DNA of 64,000 nt from Pseudomonas donghuensis (GTDB lineage Bacteria > Pseudomonadota > Gammaproteobacteria > Pseudomonadales > Pseudomonadaceae), in assembly GCF_000259195.1 (NCBI RefSeq), contig NZ_JH650767.1:115694-179693 (forward strand), in the 5' to 3' direction. The position numbers and the translations under genes are program-made. The notes beneath the pieces are model-generated. The model made no database searches. It was not told where the DNA came from and saw only the letters and a program-made list of their open reading frames with translations. Position 1 is the stretch's first letter, and each line of letters begins with the position of its first letter. Below are positions 16,166 through 24,597 of this stretch, in pieces.

Positions 16166-18352
16166 ATGCTTCCCCCCCTCCCCCAGCACCTCCCGTTCAC
16201 ACCGACACTTCTTGCCATCGCGCTATGTGCCGCCAGTGCCGGGCTGCACGCAGCCACGCCAGAAGACGACACTGAACCTGTCGACGTTCATCACCATCAT
16301 GTGTGGGAACTTGGCGAAACCCAGGTCATCAGTAACCAGCTGGGGACCATCACCGAAGGCAACGGCAGTTACACCCCGGGCACCATCGCCACTGCCACCC
16401 GCCTGGTGTTGACCCCCAAGCAGACTCCGCAGTCGATCTCGGTGGTCACCCGCCAGTTCATGGATGACTTCAATCTCAACGCCATCGACGAGGTGATGCG
16501 CCATACACCGGGCATCACGGTATCGAGACTGGACAGCGAGCGCACCACCTACTATTCCCGTGGCTATTCGATCCAGAACTACCAGTACGACGGCATTCCC
16601 ACCCTGGATAACGGCGTCAACGCCGCCGGCAACAACCTCAGCGACACTGCCATCTACGACCGCATCGAGGTAATCAAGGGCGCCAACGGCCTGCTTTCCG
16701 GTGCCGGCAAACCTGGTGCAGCGATCAACTTCGTACGCAAGAAACCCACCGCCGACTTCAATGCCCATATCGGCGCCAGCGGTGGCTCCTGGGACAACTA
16801 CCGCAACGAGCTCGATGTCTCTGGCGCACTCAACGACAGCGCCAGCGTGCGGGCTCGGGCCGTGGCCGCCTTCCAGGACAAACACTCGTTCCAGGATCAC
16901 TATGAACGCAAGACCAGCGTCTACTACGGCATTGTCGAAATGGACCTGGATGACGACACCCTGCTGACGTTGGGCGCCGACTACCAGGACAACGACCCCA
17001 GGGGCTCCAGTTGGGCGGCCATCCCGATATTCAACAGCGATGGCAACCTGAACAAGGTTTCGCGTTCGTTCAATCCGGGGGCGCAGTGGAGCCGTTGGGA
17101 GCAATACACCCGTACCGCATTTGCCAGCCTGGAACGGCACTTTGCCAGCGACTGGGTCGCCAAGTTCGAGCTGAGCCACAAGCTCAACGGTTACCACGCA
17201 AGGCTCGGCTCTCTCAGCGGCGGTGCCCCCAACCCTCGCACGGGCAGCGGCAGCGCCCTGTACTCGGGCAAGTTCACCGGCGAAACCAAAACCGACACCG
17301 CAGAGCTCTATGCCACCGGCCCTTTCGAGCTGTTCGGGCGCGAGCACGAGTTGGTGGTCGGCACCAGCTATTCGCGGGCCAGGTTCGATGCCAAGGCCTA
17401 TGACGCGGCGGCGGGTTACAACAACCGGGTCGACAACTTCTACACCTGGAACGGCAACATTGCCGAACCGGACTGGAAGCTGTCGCGCACCGACGACCTG
17501 ACCACCCGCCAGACTGCCAGCTACATCACTGCGCGTTTCAAGCCCACTGATGATCTGGCACTGATCCTCGGGAGCCGGTTTGCCAACTTCACCCGCTCCG
17601 GCGACAGCGATCAGAAGGAAAGCGGACGCGCCGTGCCTTACGCGGGCGTGGTCTACGATCTCAATCCGACCTACGCCGTCTATGCCAGCTACACCAGCAT
17701 TTTCAACCCGCAGTCCAGCCAGGATCGCTTTGGCAAGACCCTGGAGCCCAACGAGGGCGACAACTATGAAGTCGGTCTGAAGGGCGAATGGTTCGACGGG
17801 CGCCTCAATGCCAGCCTGGCCTACTTCGAGATCCATGAAGACAACCGCGCCGAACAGGACCGCAGCGGGCAACCGTCACAGGTTCTGAGCCCCTATGTGG
17901 CGACCAAGGCCAAGTCCAAAGGCTACGAAGCGGAGATTTCCGGGGAACTGGCCCGCGGCTGGCAGGTGCAGGCCGGTTATACCCACAAGGTCATTCGCGA
18001 TGACGATGGCGACAAGATCTCTACCTGGGAACCGGAGGACCAGGTCAGCCTGTTCACCAGCTACAAGCTGCCCGGCGAGCTGGAGCGCATGACCGTTGGG
18101 GGTGGCGCGCGCTGGCAGGGCAAGTCATGGCAAGCGGTGAACAACCCGGTTCGCGGCCGGGAAGACTACACCCAGGAAGCCTACTGGCTGGTCGACCTGA
18201 TGACCCGGTATCAGTTCACCGACAGCCTCTGCGGCCAGGTCAACCTGAACAACCTGTTCGACAAGAAGTACTTCACCAACGTCGGCTTCTATAACTCCTA
18301 CTACTACGGCGACCCACGCAACGTGAGTGTCAGCGCTCGCTACGATTTCTAA
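16166..18352 (+). CDS. TonB-dependent siderophore receptor without signalling domain
   Basis: A 728-residue outer-membrane receptor. The signal peptide (LLAIALCAASAGLHA) is followed by a short mature N-terminus with four histidines at 42-45, then a TonB-box region (WELGETQVIS), a plug with TPKQTPQSISVVTRQFMDDF and YDRIEVIKGANGLLSGAG, and a barrel ending in SARYDF. It is closely similar to the receptor at 4005 along its whole length but lacks the STN domain, so it should transport without surface signalling. AAAGGAA precedes the ATG and a Fur box lies upstream. Ligand unknown; the isonitrile-type cassette nearby is a candidate source. Confidence 0.93.
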   Translation: MLPPLPQHLPFTPTLLAIALCAASAGLHAATPEDDTEPVDVHHHHVWELGETQVISNQLGTITEGNGSYTPGTIATATRLVLTPKQTPQSISVVTRQFMDDFNLNAIDEVMRHTPGITVSRLDSERTTYYSRGYSIQNYQYDGIPTLDNGVNAAGNNLSDTAIYDRIEVIKGANGLLSGAGKPGAAINFVRKKPTADFNAHIGASGGSWDNYRNELDVSGALNDSASVRARAVAAFQDKHSFQDHYERKTSVYYGIVEMDLDDDTLLTLGADYQDNDPRGSSWAAIPIFNSDGNLNKVSRSFNPGAQWSRWEQYTRTAFASLERHFASDWVAKFELSHKLNGYHARLGSLSGGAPNPRTGSGSALYSGKFTGETKTDTAELYATGPFELFGREHELVVGTSYSRARFDAKAYDAAAGYNNRVDNFYTWNGNIAEPDWKLSRTDDLTTRQTASYITARFKPTDDLALILGSRFANFTRSGDSDQKESGRAVPYAGVVYDLNPTYAVYASYTSIFNPQSSQDRFGKTLEPNEGDNYEVGLKGEWFDGRLNASLAYFEIHEDNRAEQDRSGQPSQVLSPYVATKAKSKGYEAEISGELARGWQVQAGYTHKVIRDDDGDKISTWEPEDQVSLFTSYKLPGELERMTVGGGARWQGKSWQAVNNPVRGREDYTQEAYWLVDLMTRYQFTDSLCGQVNLNNLFDKKYFTNVGFYNSYYYGDPRNVSVSARYDF

Positions 18353-18360
18353 GCCATGTC

Positions 18361-19494
18361 TCAGCGAATTTCCTGGTAGGAAGATGCCTGCCAGGTGATA
18401 GGCGCTGCCAACCCGGCAGGCGGCATCAAGGTGCCGCCCTTCACCGCAGAGAAGCCAGCGCCCTGGCTGCCCAGCGAAACAGCCCGCTCGCCCTTCTCCG
18501 ACTCGGTCAGCACGGTGTAGGAATGCGTGCGCATTGCCTGGTACTTGCTGTCGTCGCGCGCGAGCACCTGGTGATAGGCCTGCAGGTCGCGCTCGCCGAG
18601 GTTGAGCATTTTCTGCAGTTTCACTCCCCAACGGGTCAGGCACACTTCAGCAAAATGGCGAACGATCAGGCCCGGCTCGGCCAGCACCTTGCCACCGGCG
18701 GCACCATCGGCTGCAGCATTGCCCACCAGAGTGGCATGGCGCCCGGGCATCGGGTAGACATGGCAACGGGTGCTGGCATGGGTCTTGGGGATCACGCAGG
18801 AGAAACCTTTGGAGCGTTCGTCGCGGGAGAAGAAGCCAACGTACTGCTTGACGTTTTCGCCCAGTTGCACCCGGTGGTGGTCGAAGTTGCCAATGCCTGG
18901 TACCGGATCGATGGCGAAAATATTCACCGCAAGCTTCTTCAACTCACTATCGCCAAGCAGGGCATTGGCCAGCATGTGACAGCTGACGCCGCCTCGGCTC
19001 CACCCCACCAGGTTGACCTGGGTGGGGATGATGCCGTCCTTGCGAAATTGCTTGATGATCTGCTCCTGGAGCATTTGCGGCGTAATCTTGCGGTTGCCGT
19101 AGTTGTAGGTGCGCCAGAACCAGGAAGCCGTTGCCGTCGAGTTGGGGATTGGGACGCCAGCGGCTTTCAGGCGCTGATACTCCTCCTCACTCAGTTCCGT
19201 GCGCTGCCAGTTGCTCTCGCCCTTGATGATCTGCAGTGCATGCTGGACATTTTCCTCCCAGCCTTTGCCAAACAGGGTCTGGTTCCAGTTGTAGTAGCCA
19301 CCTGGCTCCACGAACAACTCATCGGCCTGCAGGTTGCCACTGCCTGGGCCGTCGACGGCAATCCAGTGGGCATACTCCTTGCCCTGGTCGTTGGAGGCCA
19401 GGGTCGAAACCAGCTCGCCATTCCAGAAGTTGGGGTTCTTGTCGTCGAAACGATGAGAGCCGGTGCCACAAAAGTAAACGGTCAAAATGCTCAT
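18361..19494 (-). CDS. Alpha/beta-hydrolase-like protein with GWSRGG motif, possible lipase or effector
   Basis: A 377-residue protein with no signal peptide. It starts SILTVYFCGTGSHRFDDKNP and carries VNLVGWSRGGVSCHMLANAL, a GxSxG nucleophile elbow with Ser166, then NIFAIDPVPGIGNFDHH with a candidate acid Asp196. GRHATLVGNA offers a possible catalytic His. The order FCGTG / GWSRGG / IDPVPG resembles DUF2235- and Tle-like phospholipase folds used by type VI effectors, and I recall similar uncharacterised proteins in Legionella (DUF5621), which I cannot check. A terminator at 19567-19595 separates it from the isonitrile-type operon, so it has its own promoter. Function is open. Confidence 0.6.
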   Translation of the reverse strand: MSILTVYFCGTGSHRFDDKNPNFWNGELVSTLASNDQGKEYAHWIAVDGPGSGNLQADELFVEPGGYYNWNQTLFGKGWEENVQHALQIIKGESNWQRTELSEEEYQRLKAAGVPIPNSTATASWFWRTYNYGNRKITPQMLQEQIIKQFRKDGIIPTQVNLVGWSRGGVSCHMLANALLGDSELKKLAVNIFAIDPVPGIGNFDHHRVQLGENVKQYVGFFSRDERSKGFSCVIPKTHASTRCHVYPMPGRHATLVGNAAADGAAGGKVLAEPGLIVRHFAEVCLTRWGVKLQKMLNLGERDLQAYHQVLARDDSKYQAMRTHSYTVLTESEKGERAVSLGSQGAGFSAVKGGTLMPPAGLAAPITWQASSYQEIR

Positions 19495-19557
19495 GTCATG
19501 ATCCTGTCAGGTTGAGGACCAGCACACGCTATTGCAGCCCGAGCGCCACCGACAGAC

Positions 19558-19596
19558 GGAAAGAAACCCTGACAGCGGGCACCCCGCTGTCAGGGT
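19558..19596 (-). terminator. Intrinsic terminator of the isonitrile-type operon
   Basis: CCCTGACAGCGGG (19567-19579) and CCCGCTGTCAGGG (19583-19595) form a perfect 13-bp stem with a three-base loop. It is followed on the minus strand by TTTCTTTCC. It lies just downstream of the fusion gene. Confidence 0.8.
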
Positions 19597-19603
19597 CAGC
19601 GCC

Positions 19604-21364
19604 TCAGTAGACCTGAACCCGCCAGAGCTCGCGCGAAGCCGAAGCCGGCGACATCGGCAAGCGACCATGCAGGGTCTGGTAGTTGTCGATCAGAACCAGA
19701 TCGCCCTCGACCCACTCATGGGCGATCAGGCAATCCTCGTCATAGACCAGCGCATTGAGCTGCTCGAGCAAAGCCTGCTGGGCTTGCGCCTCGAACCCGT
19801 GCACTTCCTGGCTCAAGGTCTGCAGGGTCGACTCGGTGCCTTCCTGGTAGCGCAAAATACGTTCACCGGTGCGCGGGTGCAGGTCCACCAGGCTGTAGCT
19901 ACGCGGCGAGCCACCGAAGTAGGTCATGCGCGTGTAATAGGTAATGTCCACGGCCTGCCATTGTCGGGCTACCTGGCTGCCGACCTTGCGCAGGGCATTG
20001 CGGCTGTCGACGATGGTGGTCTGGCCTTCACCCGGCTGCGGCGCGGTCTTGCAATAGAGCATGAACTTGCTCGCGCAGAACTTCGGATCACGCTGCACCT
20101 GGGCATCGCTGGCCGGCAGCATGTTCAGGTCCCAGTGCAGTGGCGTCTTCTCCAGCGAGTGCACCACGCCCTCGGGCTTGTCCGCCGGCTTGACCACATG
20201 CACCTTGCCGAAGGCCCATTGGTAGATGGTGCCGAAACGTTCGCAATCGCGGGCGAAGCTGTCGCGGTCTTCGAAGGTGCAGCCGCGCAGGCAGACAAAA
20301 CCGAAGGTTTCCACCAAGGCTTCGAGCAATTGCGTCGAGAAACGCTCAAAGCCCAGGCCCAAGGGGGCGCGTACCAGCAAGCCGAACAACGGGCGCTTCT
20401 GGAGCTCGAATTCAAAGCCCTGCAGCGCCTCGCCGGTGGTTTCGTGGTACAGCCAGGGGCGCCCCTGGTACTGCACCAGCAGGTGCCGGTCGATATCCAC
20501 TTCAGCCCGGGTGCGCAGCGTTTGGCTGCCATCCAGATGACGCACCGGCACCGCATGCCAGGGGCTGGAAACCCGTGTCAGGCCATCAGCCAAGGCCAGG
20601 GTGAACTTCGGCCCGGCATTGTCGTACTGATGCACCGACAGACGAATGTCGTCCGGGAAGAAGCGATTGACCGCGGCATTCAGCGCTTGCCCGCGGAACA
20701 TCATCTGATAGGCCTTGTAGCCGATCTGCAGCAGGTGCTCGTCTTCGCTCTGCCCCGCTTCGCGGCACAGACGCAGGTCGTTGTAGAGGTGGCTGCAGAG
20801 CTTGTCGTGGGCATGACTGAGGGTCTCGTCATGGCGACTCTGCGCGATCAGCGCCTCGACGTTCTTCCACGGCAGCCGGGCCTGCTTGACCAGCGTGGCG
20901 CGCACGGCATCGGCGCTGCTGGCCTGGGGGAACAGGTCTTCCATGCTTACCCAGTTGATCGTGTGGGTGGTGCACAACTCGCGCAATGCCTGGTTGTAGG
21001 CTTTGCGCACGTCGTCGGGCACGCCGACGATATCGTTGAAGGTCGTGCCGTCACTCAGGATCGATACCACGCAACCTGGCGCGTACAGCGCCGCGATCTC
21101 CTGGCCCAGTTGGTCCAGACGCTCGATGGCCATGGCTTCGCCGTAATCTGGCAGCACACCGAACGTCTGGTCGCGGGCATTCGGCGACTTGCACGGGAAG
21201 CCCGGCAACACCAGGCGTACCGGCGCCTGTTGATCGTAGAAGTGGGCAAGGCTGGTGGCCAGGCTGGCCCGACCTGCCCTGTCGAACCGATCGTCGTTGT
21301 CCTTGAGCAGATAACCTGCCAGCACATCGCTGACCGCCTTGATCCAGGTGTCCTTGTGTTGCAT
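19604..21364 (-). CDS. Fused isocyanide synthase-like (PvcA/Dit1) and TauD-type dioxygenase
   Basis: A 586-residue two-domain protein. Residues about 1-315 belong to the PvcA/Dit1 (pyoverdine/dityrosine biosynthesis) family: LVLPGFPCKSPNA at 51-63, FGVLPDYGEAMA and CVVSILSDGTTFNDIVGV. Known members make isonitriles from an amino acid and ribulose 5-phosphate. Residues about 320-586 are a TauD/PvcB-like Fe(II)/2-oxoglutarate dioxygenase with the triad His410, Asp412 (HWD) and His566 (TLHGR), plus Arg578 for 2-oxoglutarate. Such a fusion would form and then desaturate or hydroxylate an isonitrile. GGAAGAAAGG precedes the ATG. It is the last gene of a three-gene operon. The substrate amino acid is unknown. 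Confidence 0.88.
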   Translation of the reverse strand: MQHKDTWIKAVSDVLAGYLLKDNDDRFDRAGRASLATSLAHFYDQQAPVRLVLPGFPCKSPNARDQTFGVLPDYGEAMAIERLDQLGQEIAALYAPGCVVSILSDGTTFNDIVGVPDDVRKAYNQALRELCTTHTINWVSMEDLFPQASSADAVRATLVKQARLPWKNVEALIAQSRHDETLSHAHDKLCSHLYNDLRLCREAGQSEDEHLLQIGYKAYQMMFRGQALNAAVNRFFPDDIRLSVHQYDNAGPKFTLALADGLTRVSSPWHAVPVRHLDGSQTLRTRAEVDIDRHLLVQYQGRPWLYHETTGEALQGFEFELQKRPLFGLLVRAPLGLGFERFSTQLLEALVETFGFVCLRGCTFEDRDSFARDCERFGTIYQWAFGKVHVVKPADKPEGVVHSLEKTPLHWDLNMLPASDAQVQRDPKFCASKFMLYCKTAPQPGEGQTTIVDSRNALRKVGSQVARQWQAVDITYYTRMTYFGGSPRSYSLVDLHPRTGERILRYQEGTESTLQTLSQEVHGFEAQAQQALLEQLNALVYDEDCLIAHEWVEGDLVLIDNYQTLHGRLPMSPASASRELWRVQVY

Positions 21365-21391
21365 GACCTTTCTTCCTTGAGAGGTGGTGTA

Positions 21392-22099
21392 TCAGAGCGG
21401 GCTGGCAATAGCGCCAGCCACGCAGGTTGGGTTGGCCCGCTGCACGGCATGCAGCAGGTCTGCCGGTTGATCGCAGTACAGGTCCGCCGTCTGTGCTTGC
21501 AAGGCATAGGCCCGACCGTAGCCCCAGGTCACGCCAGCGGCGTGCATGCCGGCTGCGCGTGCGGTCATCAGGTCGATGACGGTATCGCCGACGAACAGGC
21601 AGCGGGAGGGTTCCACCGCCAGATGCCGGGCCGCTTCCAGGGCAGCATCCGGCTGGGGTTTGAGCGGGTGGCCACGGCGCTGGCCAAGAACGATTTCGAA
21701 GGTGTTTGAGGGGAACAGCTGCCCAGCCACCTGCAACGCCATGTCGTGGGCCTTGTTGGTGACGATGGCCATCGGCAATTGCAATTGGCGACAGCCCTCG
21801 AGCATTTCCAGCACGCCCTCGAACGGTCGCGAGAACTGCACCAGGTGCTGCTGGTAGCAGGCGATGTAATGGGTATGCAGGGCCTTGTCATCGGCAATGC
21901 CCAGGCGCGCGGCGACACGCTCGAGCATCGCCCCGGTTCCACCGCCGACATAGGCGCTGATGGTCTCCCGTGGCAGCGGCTGATAGCCCTGATCCTGCAG
22001 CACCCGGTTCAGGCACCAGACGATGTCCGGCAAGGTATCGACCAAGGTACCGTCGAGGTCGAAAATCACGGCATCTGCCGTCAATGCTGGAAGCATCAT
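21392..22099 (-). CDS. HAD-family phosphatase, Gph-like
   Basis: A 235-residue haloacid-dehalogenase phosphatase. Motif I is VIFDLDGTLVDT with Asp14 and Asp16, motif II is AIVTNKAHD, motif III is HPLKPQPDAAL and motif IV is CLFVGDTVIDLMTA. It resembles phosphoglycolate phosphatases but lies between two isonitrile-synthase-like genes and overlaps the stop of the upstream one, so it belongs to that operon. A role in removing a sugar-phosphate by-product or dephosphorylating an intermediate is possible and unproven. Two ATGs (22099, 22096) are alternatives. Confidence 0.88.
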   Translation of the reverse strand: MMLPALTADAVIFDLDGTLVDTLPDIVWCLNRVLQDQGYQPLPRETISAYVGGGTGAMLERVAARLGIADDKALHTHYIACYQQHLVQFSRPFEGVLEMLEGCRQLQLPMAIVTNKAHDMALQVAGQLFPSNTFEIVLGQRRGHPLKPQPDAALEAARHLAVEPSRCLFVGDTVIDLMTARAAGMHAAGVTWGYGRAYALQAQTADLYCDQPADLLHAVQRANPTCVAGAIASPL

Positions 22100-23091
22100 T
22101 GCGCACTGGCGTAGTGGCAGGGGCGGCCCTGGCGGAACACCAGGCGGCTGTAGCGCTCGTCGATATTGCTGCGCTTGTCGAGCATCACCACCCCGCGGCG
22201 CTTGATCGCTACCGAGTGCCAGGGCGTACGCCACAGGTCGCTGGTGGGCACCAGGCGGATGCCGATCTTCTGTGACACGGCCAACTGCGGGTGAATCGAC
22301 AACCGCAGGCACTGTGGGTAGCGCGCCTGCAACAGCGCGCTCCAGGCTTCGCTGCGCTGGATCACCCGTTGCGACGCCGGCTTGGCGATCTTCTTCACGG
22401 CGTTGAGGCTCATGCCGGCGAACTCGGCAAGCCCCGAGTAATCCTCGGACAGAAAACGGTGAATACCGCAGTACATCAGCATCATGTGTGGCTCATCCTG
22501 AAAGCGCTGGCCCAGTGCGATCAGCGACTGGCCATACTCGATCATCAGCTCCTCGCGCATGGAGTCCAGGCAGCCCAGTTGCGGGTAGGCATCCTTGAGA
22601 TCGAACAAGGCGAAGCTGTGCGGATAATGCTGCTCGGCGTAACGCTGGATTTCGTCGGTGTAAGCCTTGACGTGGGCATCGGGCACACGCACCAGGTCGG
22701 AAAACACGTAGCCGTCGGAACAGATGTGAATCAACGCGCCCGGCGCATACAGCGCCTGGATTTCAGCGCACAGGTGCTGCAGTTCGTCGATGGCGTGACG
22801 CTCGGCAAGGTCCGGTAGGTGGCTGAGGGTTTTCTGCCGGTTCGGCGACTTGCCCGGGAAGGCTGGCAGGACCATTTCGATGCGCTGGCCGGCCTCGATC
22901 GCGCTGAGGACTTTATCCAGATGCGGCTCGAGCACTTCAGCCGACAACTCGTCGTCCTGGCCCGGTGCCAGGCTGCGGCGGCGGAACAGGCAGTCGAGCA
23001 CCTGCAAGGCGGTATCGAGGTGCGCAGAGGTATGGCGTTCGCGCAGCAGCGCGAGGCACGCCCGTTGAGCAACGGCGTTTGGCTCGGTCAT
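22096..23091 (-). CDS. Isocyanide synthase-like protein, PvcA/Dit1 family
   Basis: A 331-residue stand-alone PvcA/Dit1-family protein. MVLPAFPGKSPNRQKTLSHL, LPDLAERHAIDELQHLC and APGALIHICSDGYVFSDLV are the hallmark stretches of isonitrile synthases. AGGGATTGTCC precedes the ATG at 23091, preferred to an upstream TTG. First gene of the operon with the HAD phosphatase and the PvcA-TauD fusion. Having two synthase-like domains in one operon is unusual. This copy may act on a second substrate, be a partner subunit or have lost activity; the sequence does not decide. Confidence 0.88.
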   Translation of the reverse strand: MTEPNAVAQRACLALLRERHTSAHLDTALQVLDCLFRRRSLAPGQDDELSAEVLEPHLDKVLSAIEAGQRIEMVLPAFPGKSPNRQKTLSHLPDLAERHAIDELQHLCAEIQALYAPGALIHICSDGYVFSDLVRVPDAHVKAYTDEIQRYAEQHYPHSFALFDLKDAYPQLGCLDSMREELMIEYGQSLIALGQRFQDEPHMMLMYCGIHRFLSEDYSGLAEFAGMSLNAVKKIAKPASQRVIQRSEAWSALLQARYPQCLRLSIHPQLAVSQKIGIRLVPTSDLWRTPWHSVAIKRRGVVMLDKRSNIDERYSRLVFRQGRPCHYASAQ

Positions 23092-23166
23092 GGACAATCC
23101 CTTGTGTGGTCAATCACGGCCAGCATCCTCTGGCCATACGCAGATACTCCTTACCCGCGCCGCGCT

Positions 23167-23196
23167 AAAATCCGGCAAACCCCGGGTACTTGTCAA
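23167..23196 (-). promoter_or_regulatory. Candidate sigma-70 promoter of the isonitrile-type operon
   Basis: Read on the minus strand, TTGACA (23191-23196) is followed after 18 bases by GATTTT. The -35 is perfect but the -10 is weak. It lies about 75 bases before the first gene. No Fur box was seen next to it. Confidence 0.35.
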
Positions 23197-23227
23197 CAGC
23201 AGATTCGGTCGTTGTGGCGTTCACTAT

Positions 23228-23296
23228 CGATCGCGGGACAAGCCCGCTCCTACAGGGTTGATGCAATTCCTGTGGGAGCGGGCTTGACCCGCGATG
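23228..23296. repeat. Inverted pair of REP elements
   Basis: ATCGCGGGACAAGCCCGCTC and the opposed GTGGGAGCGGGCTTGACCCG, separated by about 20 bases, form a facing REP pair between the isonitrile-type operon promoter and the cyoE terminator. Confidence 0.8.
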
Positions 23297-23310
23297 AGCC
23301 CACCGGCACA

Positions 23311-23352
23311 AACAAAAACGCCCCGGGCTCTGCAGCCTGGGGCGTTTTTGTT
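23311..23352. terminator. Bidirectional intrinsic terminator after cyoE
   Basis: AACAAAAACGCCCC pairs with GGGGCGTTTTTGTT around a GC-rich inner stem. The U-tract on either strand makes it work in both directions. It ends the cyo operon. Confidence 0.85.
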
Positions 23353-23365
23353 ACACGCGGATGAA

Positions 23366-24253
23366 TCAGTGCGCGTAAGTCAGCAACAGCTCGGTCGGCA
23401 CCTTGGTGTCCAGCGACATCATCACGCTCAGGGCAGTGATGGTGAAGATCGAGAACACGAACAGCTTGCGTGCCCACAGGCGATCGTCCACTGCCTTGTA
23501 GCCGGTCCAGGCCATGTACAGCCAGTACATGCCCATGGCGGCGGCAACGGCCATGTAGCTCATGCCCGCGTAGCCACCCAGGGTCAGCATCAGGGTCGCG
23601 ACCAGGAACGCCACGATGTACCAGAGGATGTGCTTCTTCGCCACCAGGATCCCACGCTTGACCGGCAGCACCGGAATCGATGCGGCCAGGTAGTCGTTGA
23701 AGCGGAAGATCGCAATGGCGTAGGAATGCGGCATCTGCCACAGGCTGAACATCACCAGCAGGGTCAGTGCAGCCAGGTCGAAGCTGTTGCTCACCGCGCA
23801 GTAGCCGATCACCGGAGGCATGGCACCGGACAGGCTGCCCACCAGGGTGCCGTGCACCGATTTGCGCTTGAGGTACAGGCTGTAGAAGCCGACGTAGATG
23901 ACAAAGCCGATCAGGCCGAACAGCGCCGCCAGGGCATTGGCCTGCACATACAGCAGGCCAAGGCCGGCCACCCCGAGCAGGGTGGCGTAGGCCAGCGCGA
24001 CGTTCAGCGAGATCTGGCCCTGGACCATCGCACGGTTCTTGGTGCGCTCCATCTTGATGTCGATGTCACGGTCGATGCAGTTGTTGAACACGCAACCGGA
24101 CGCCACCACCAGCGAAGTGCCAATCACCGTGGCCAGGAACAGCATGAAGTCGACATGCCCTTGCGCGGCAAGGAAAAAACCGCCTGCCACAGAAAGCACG
24201 TTACCGAAAATGATCCCCGGTTTGGTGATTTGGATAAAGTGCTTAACGGACAT
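23366..24253 (-). CDS. cyoE: Protoheme IX farnesyltransferase (heme O synthase)
   Basis: A 295-residue UbiA-family membrane prenyltransferase that adds a farnesyl group to heme b to give heme O for cytochrome bo3. The active-site region is [20 protein letters not shown]; the second is [20 protein letters not shown]. About nine hydrophobic segments are visible. Last gene of cyoABCDE, followed by a strong terminator. Confidence 0.96.
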   Translation of the reverse strand: MSVKHFIQITKPGIIFGNVLSVAGGFFLAAQGHVDFMLFLATVIGTSLVVASGCVFNNCIDRDIDIKMERTKNRAMVQGQISLNVALAYATLLGVAGLGLLYVQANALAALFGLIGFVIYVGFYSLYLKRKSVHGTLVGSLSGAMPPVIGYCAVSNSFDLAALTLLVMFSLWQMPHSYAIAIFRFNDYLAASIPVLPVKRGILVAKKHILWYIVAFLVATLMLTLGGYAGMSYMAVAAAMGMYWLYMAWTGYKAVDDRLWARKLFVFSIFTITALSVMMSLDTKVPTELLLTYAH

Positions 24254-24264
24254 GTCGTCTTACC

Positions 24265-24597
24265 TCACTTCGCCATCATGCTGGTGTGGATGCTGAACAT
24301 GATCCACAGCGACAGGCCGACCAACAGTGCAATGACCATCGCTGTAAACAGGAAGGTCGACACGTTGGAGCGCTGCTCGGCGGAACGGTCCATGTGCAGG
24401 AAGTACACCAGGTGAACCACGACCTGAATGACCGCCAGGGCCACCACGATCATGATCGTGATGTCCTTCGGCATGCTCGGGAACATCACCAGGCCGAACG
24501 GAATCGCCGTCAGGATCACCGACAGGATGAAACCGATCACGTAGGACTTGACGCTACCGTGGTTGCCCTCGGCGTGGCTGTTATGTGCGTTAGCCAT
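24265..24597 (-). CDS. cyoD: Cytochrome bo3 ubiquinol oxidase subunit IV
   Basis: A 110-residue small subunit with three membrane helices (IGFILSVILTAIPFGLVMF, ITIMIVVALAVIQVVVHLVY, FTAMVIALLVGLSLWIMFSI). The HLVYFLHMD motif is typical of CyoD. The start is directly next to the cyoC stop. It assists assembly of the oxidase, especially copper site formation in subunit I. Confidence 0.95.
   Translation of the reverse strand: MANAHNSHAEGNHGSVKSYVIGFILSVILTAIPFGLVMFPSMPKDITIMIVVALAVIQVVVHLVYFLHMDRSAEQRSNVSTFLFTAMVIALLVGLSLWIMFSIHTSMMAK

Noticed and set aside
16223..17872. Minus-strand long frame opposite the second TonB receptor
   Set aside because: Antisense shadow of a strongly supported receptor gene.
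19532..21709. Plus-strand 725-residue frame opposite the PvcA-TauD fusion
   Set aside because: No domain; the opposite strand carries clear PvcA and TauD motifs.
21392..22312. Longer HAD start beginning at 22312
   Set aside because: The extra 71 residues lie inside the upstream synthase gene; the HAD motif I begins right after the ATGs at 22099 and 22096.
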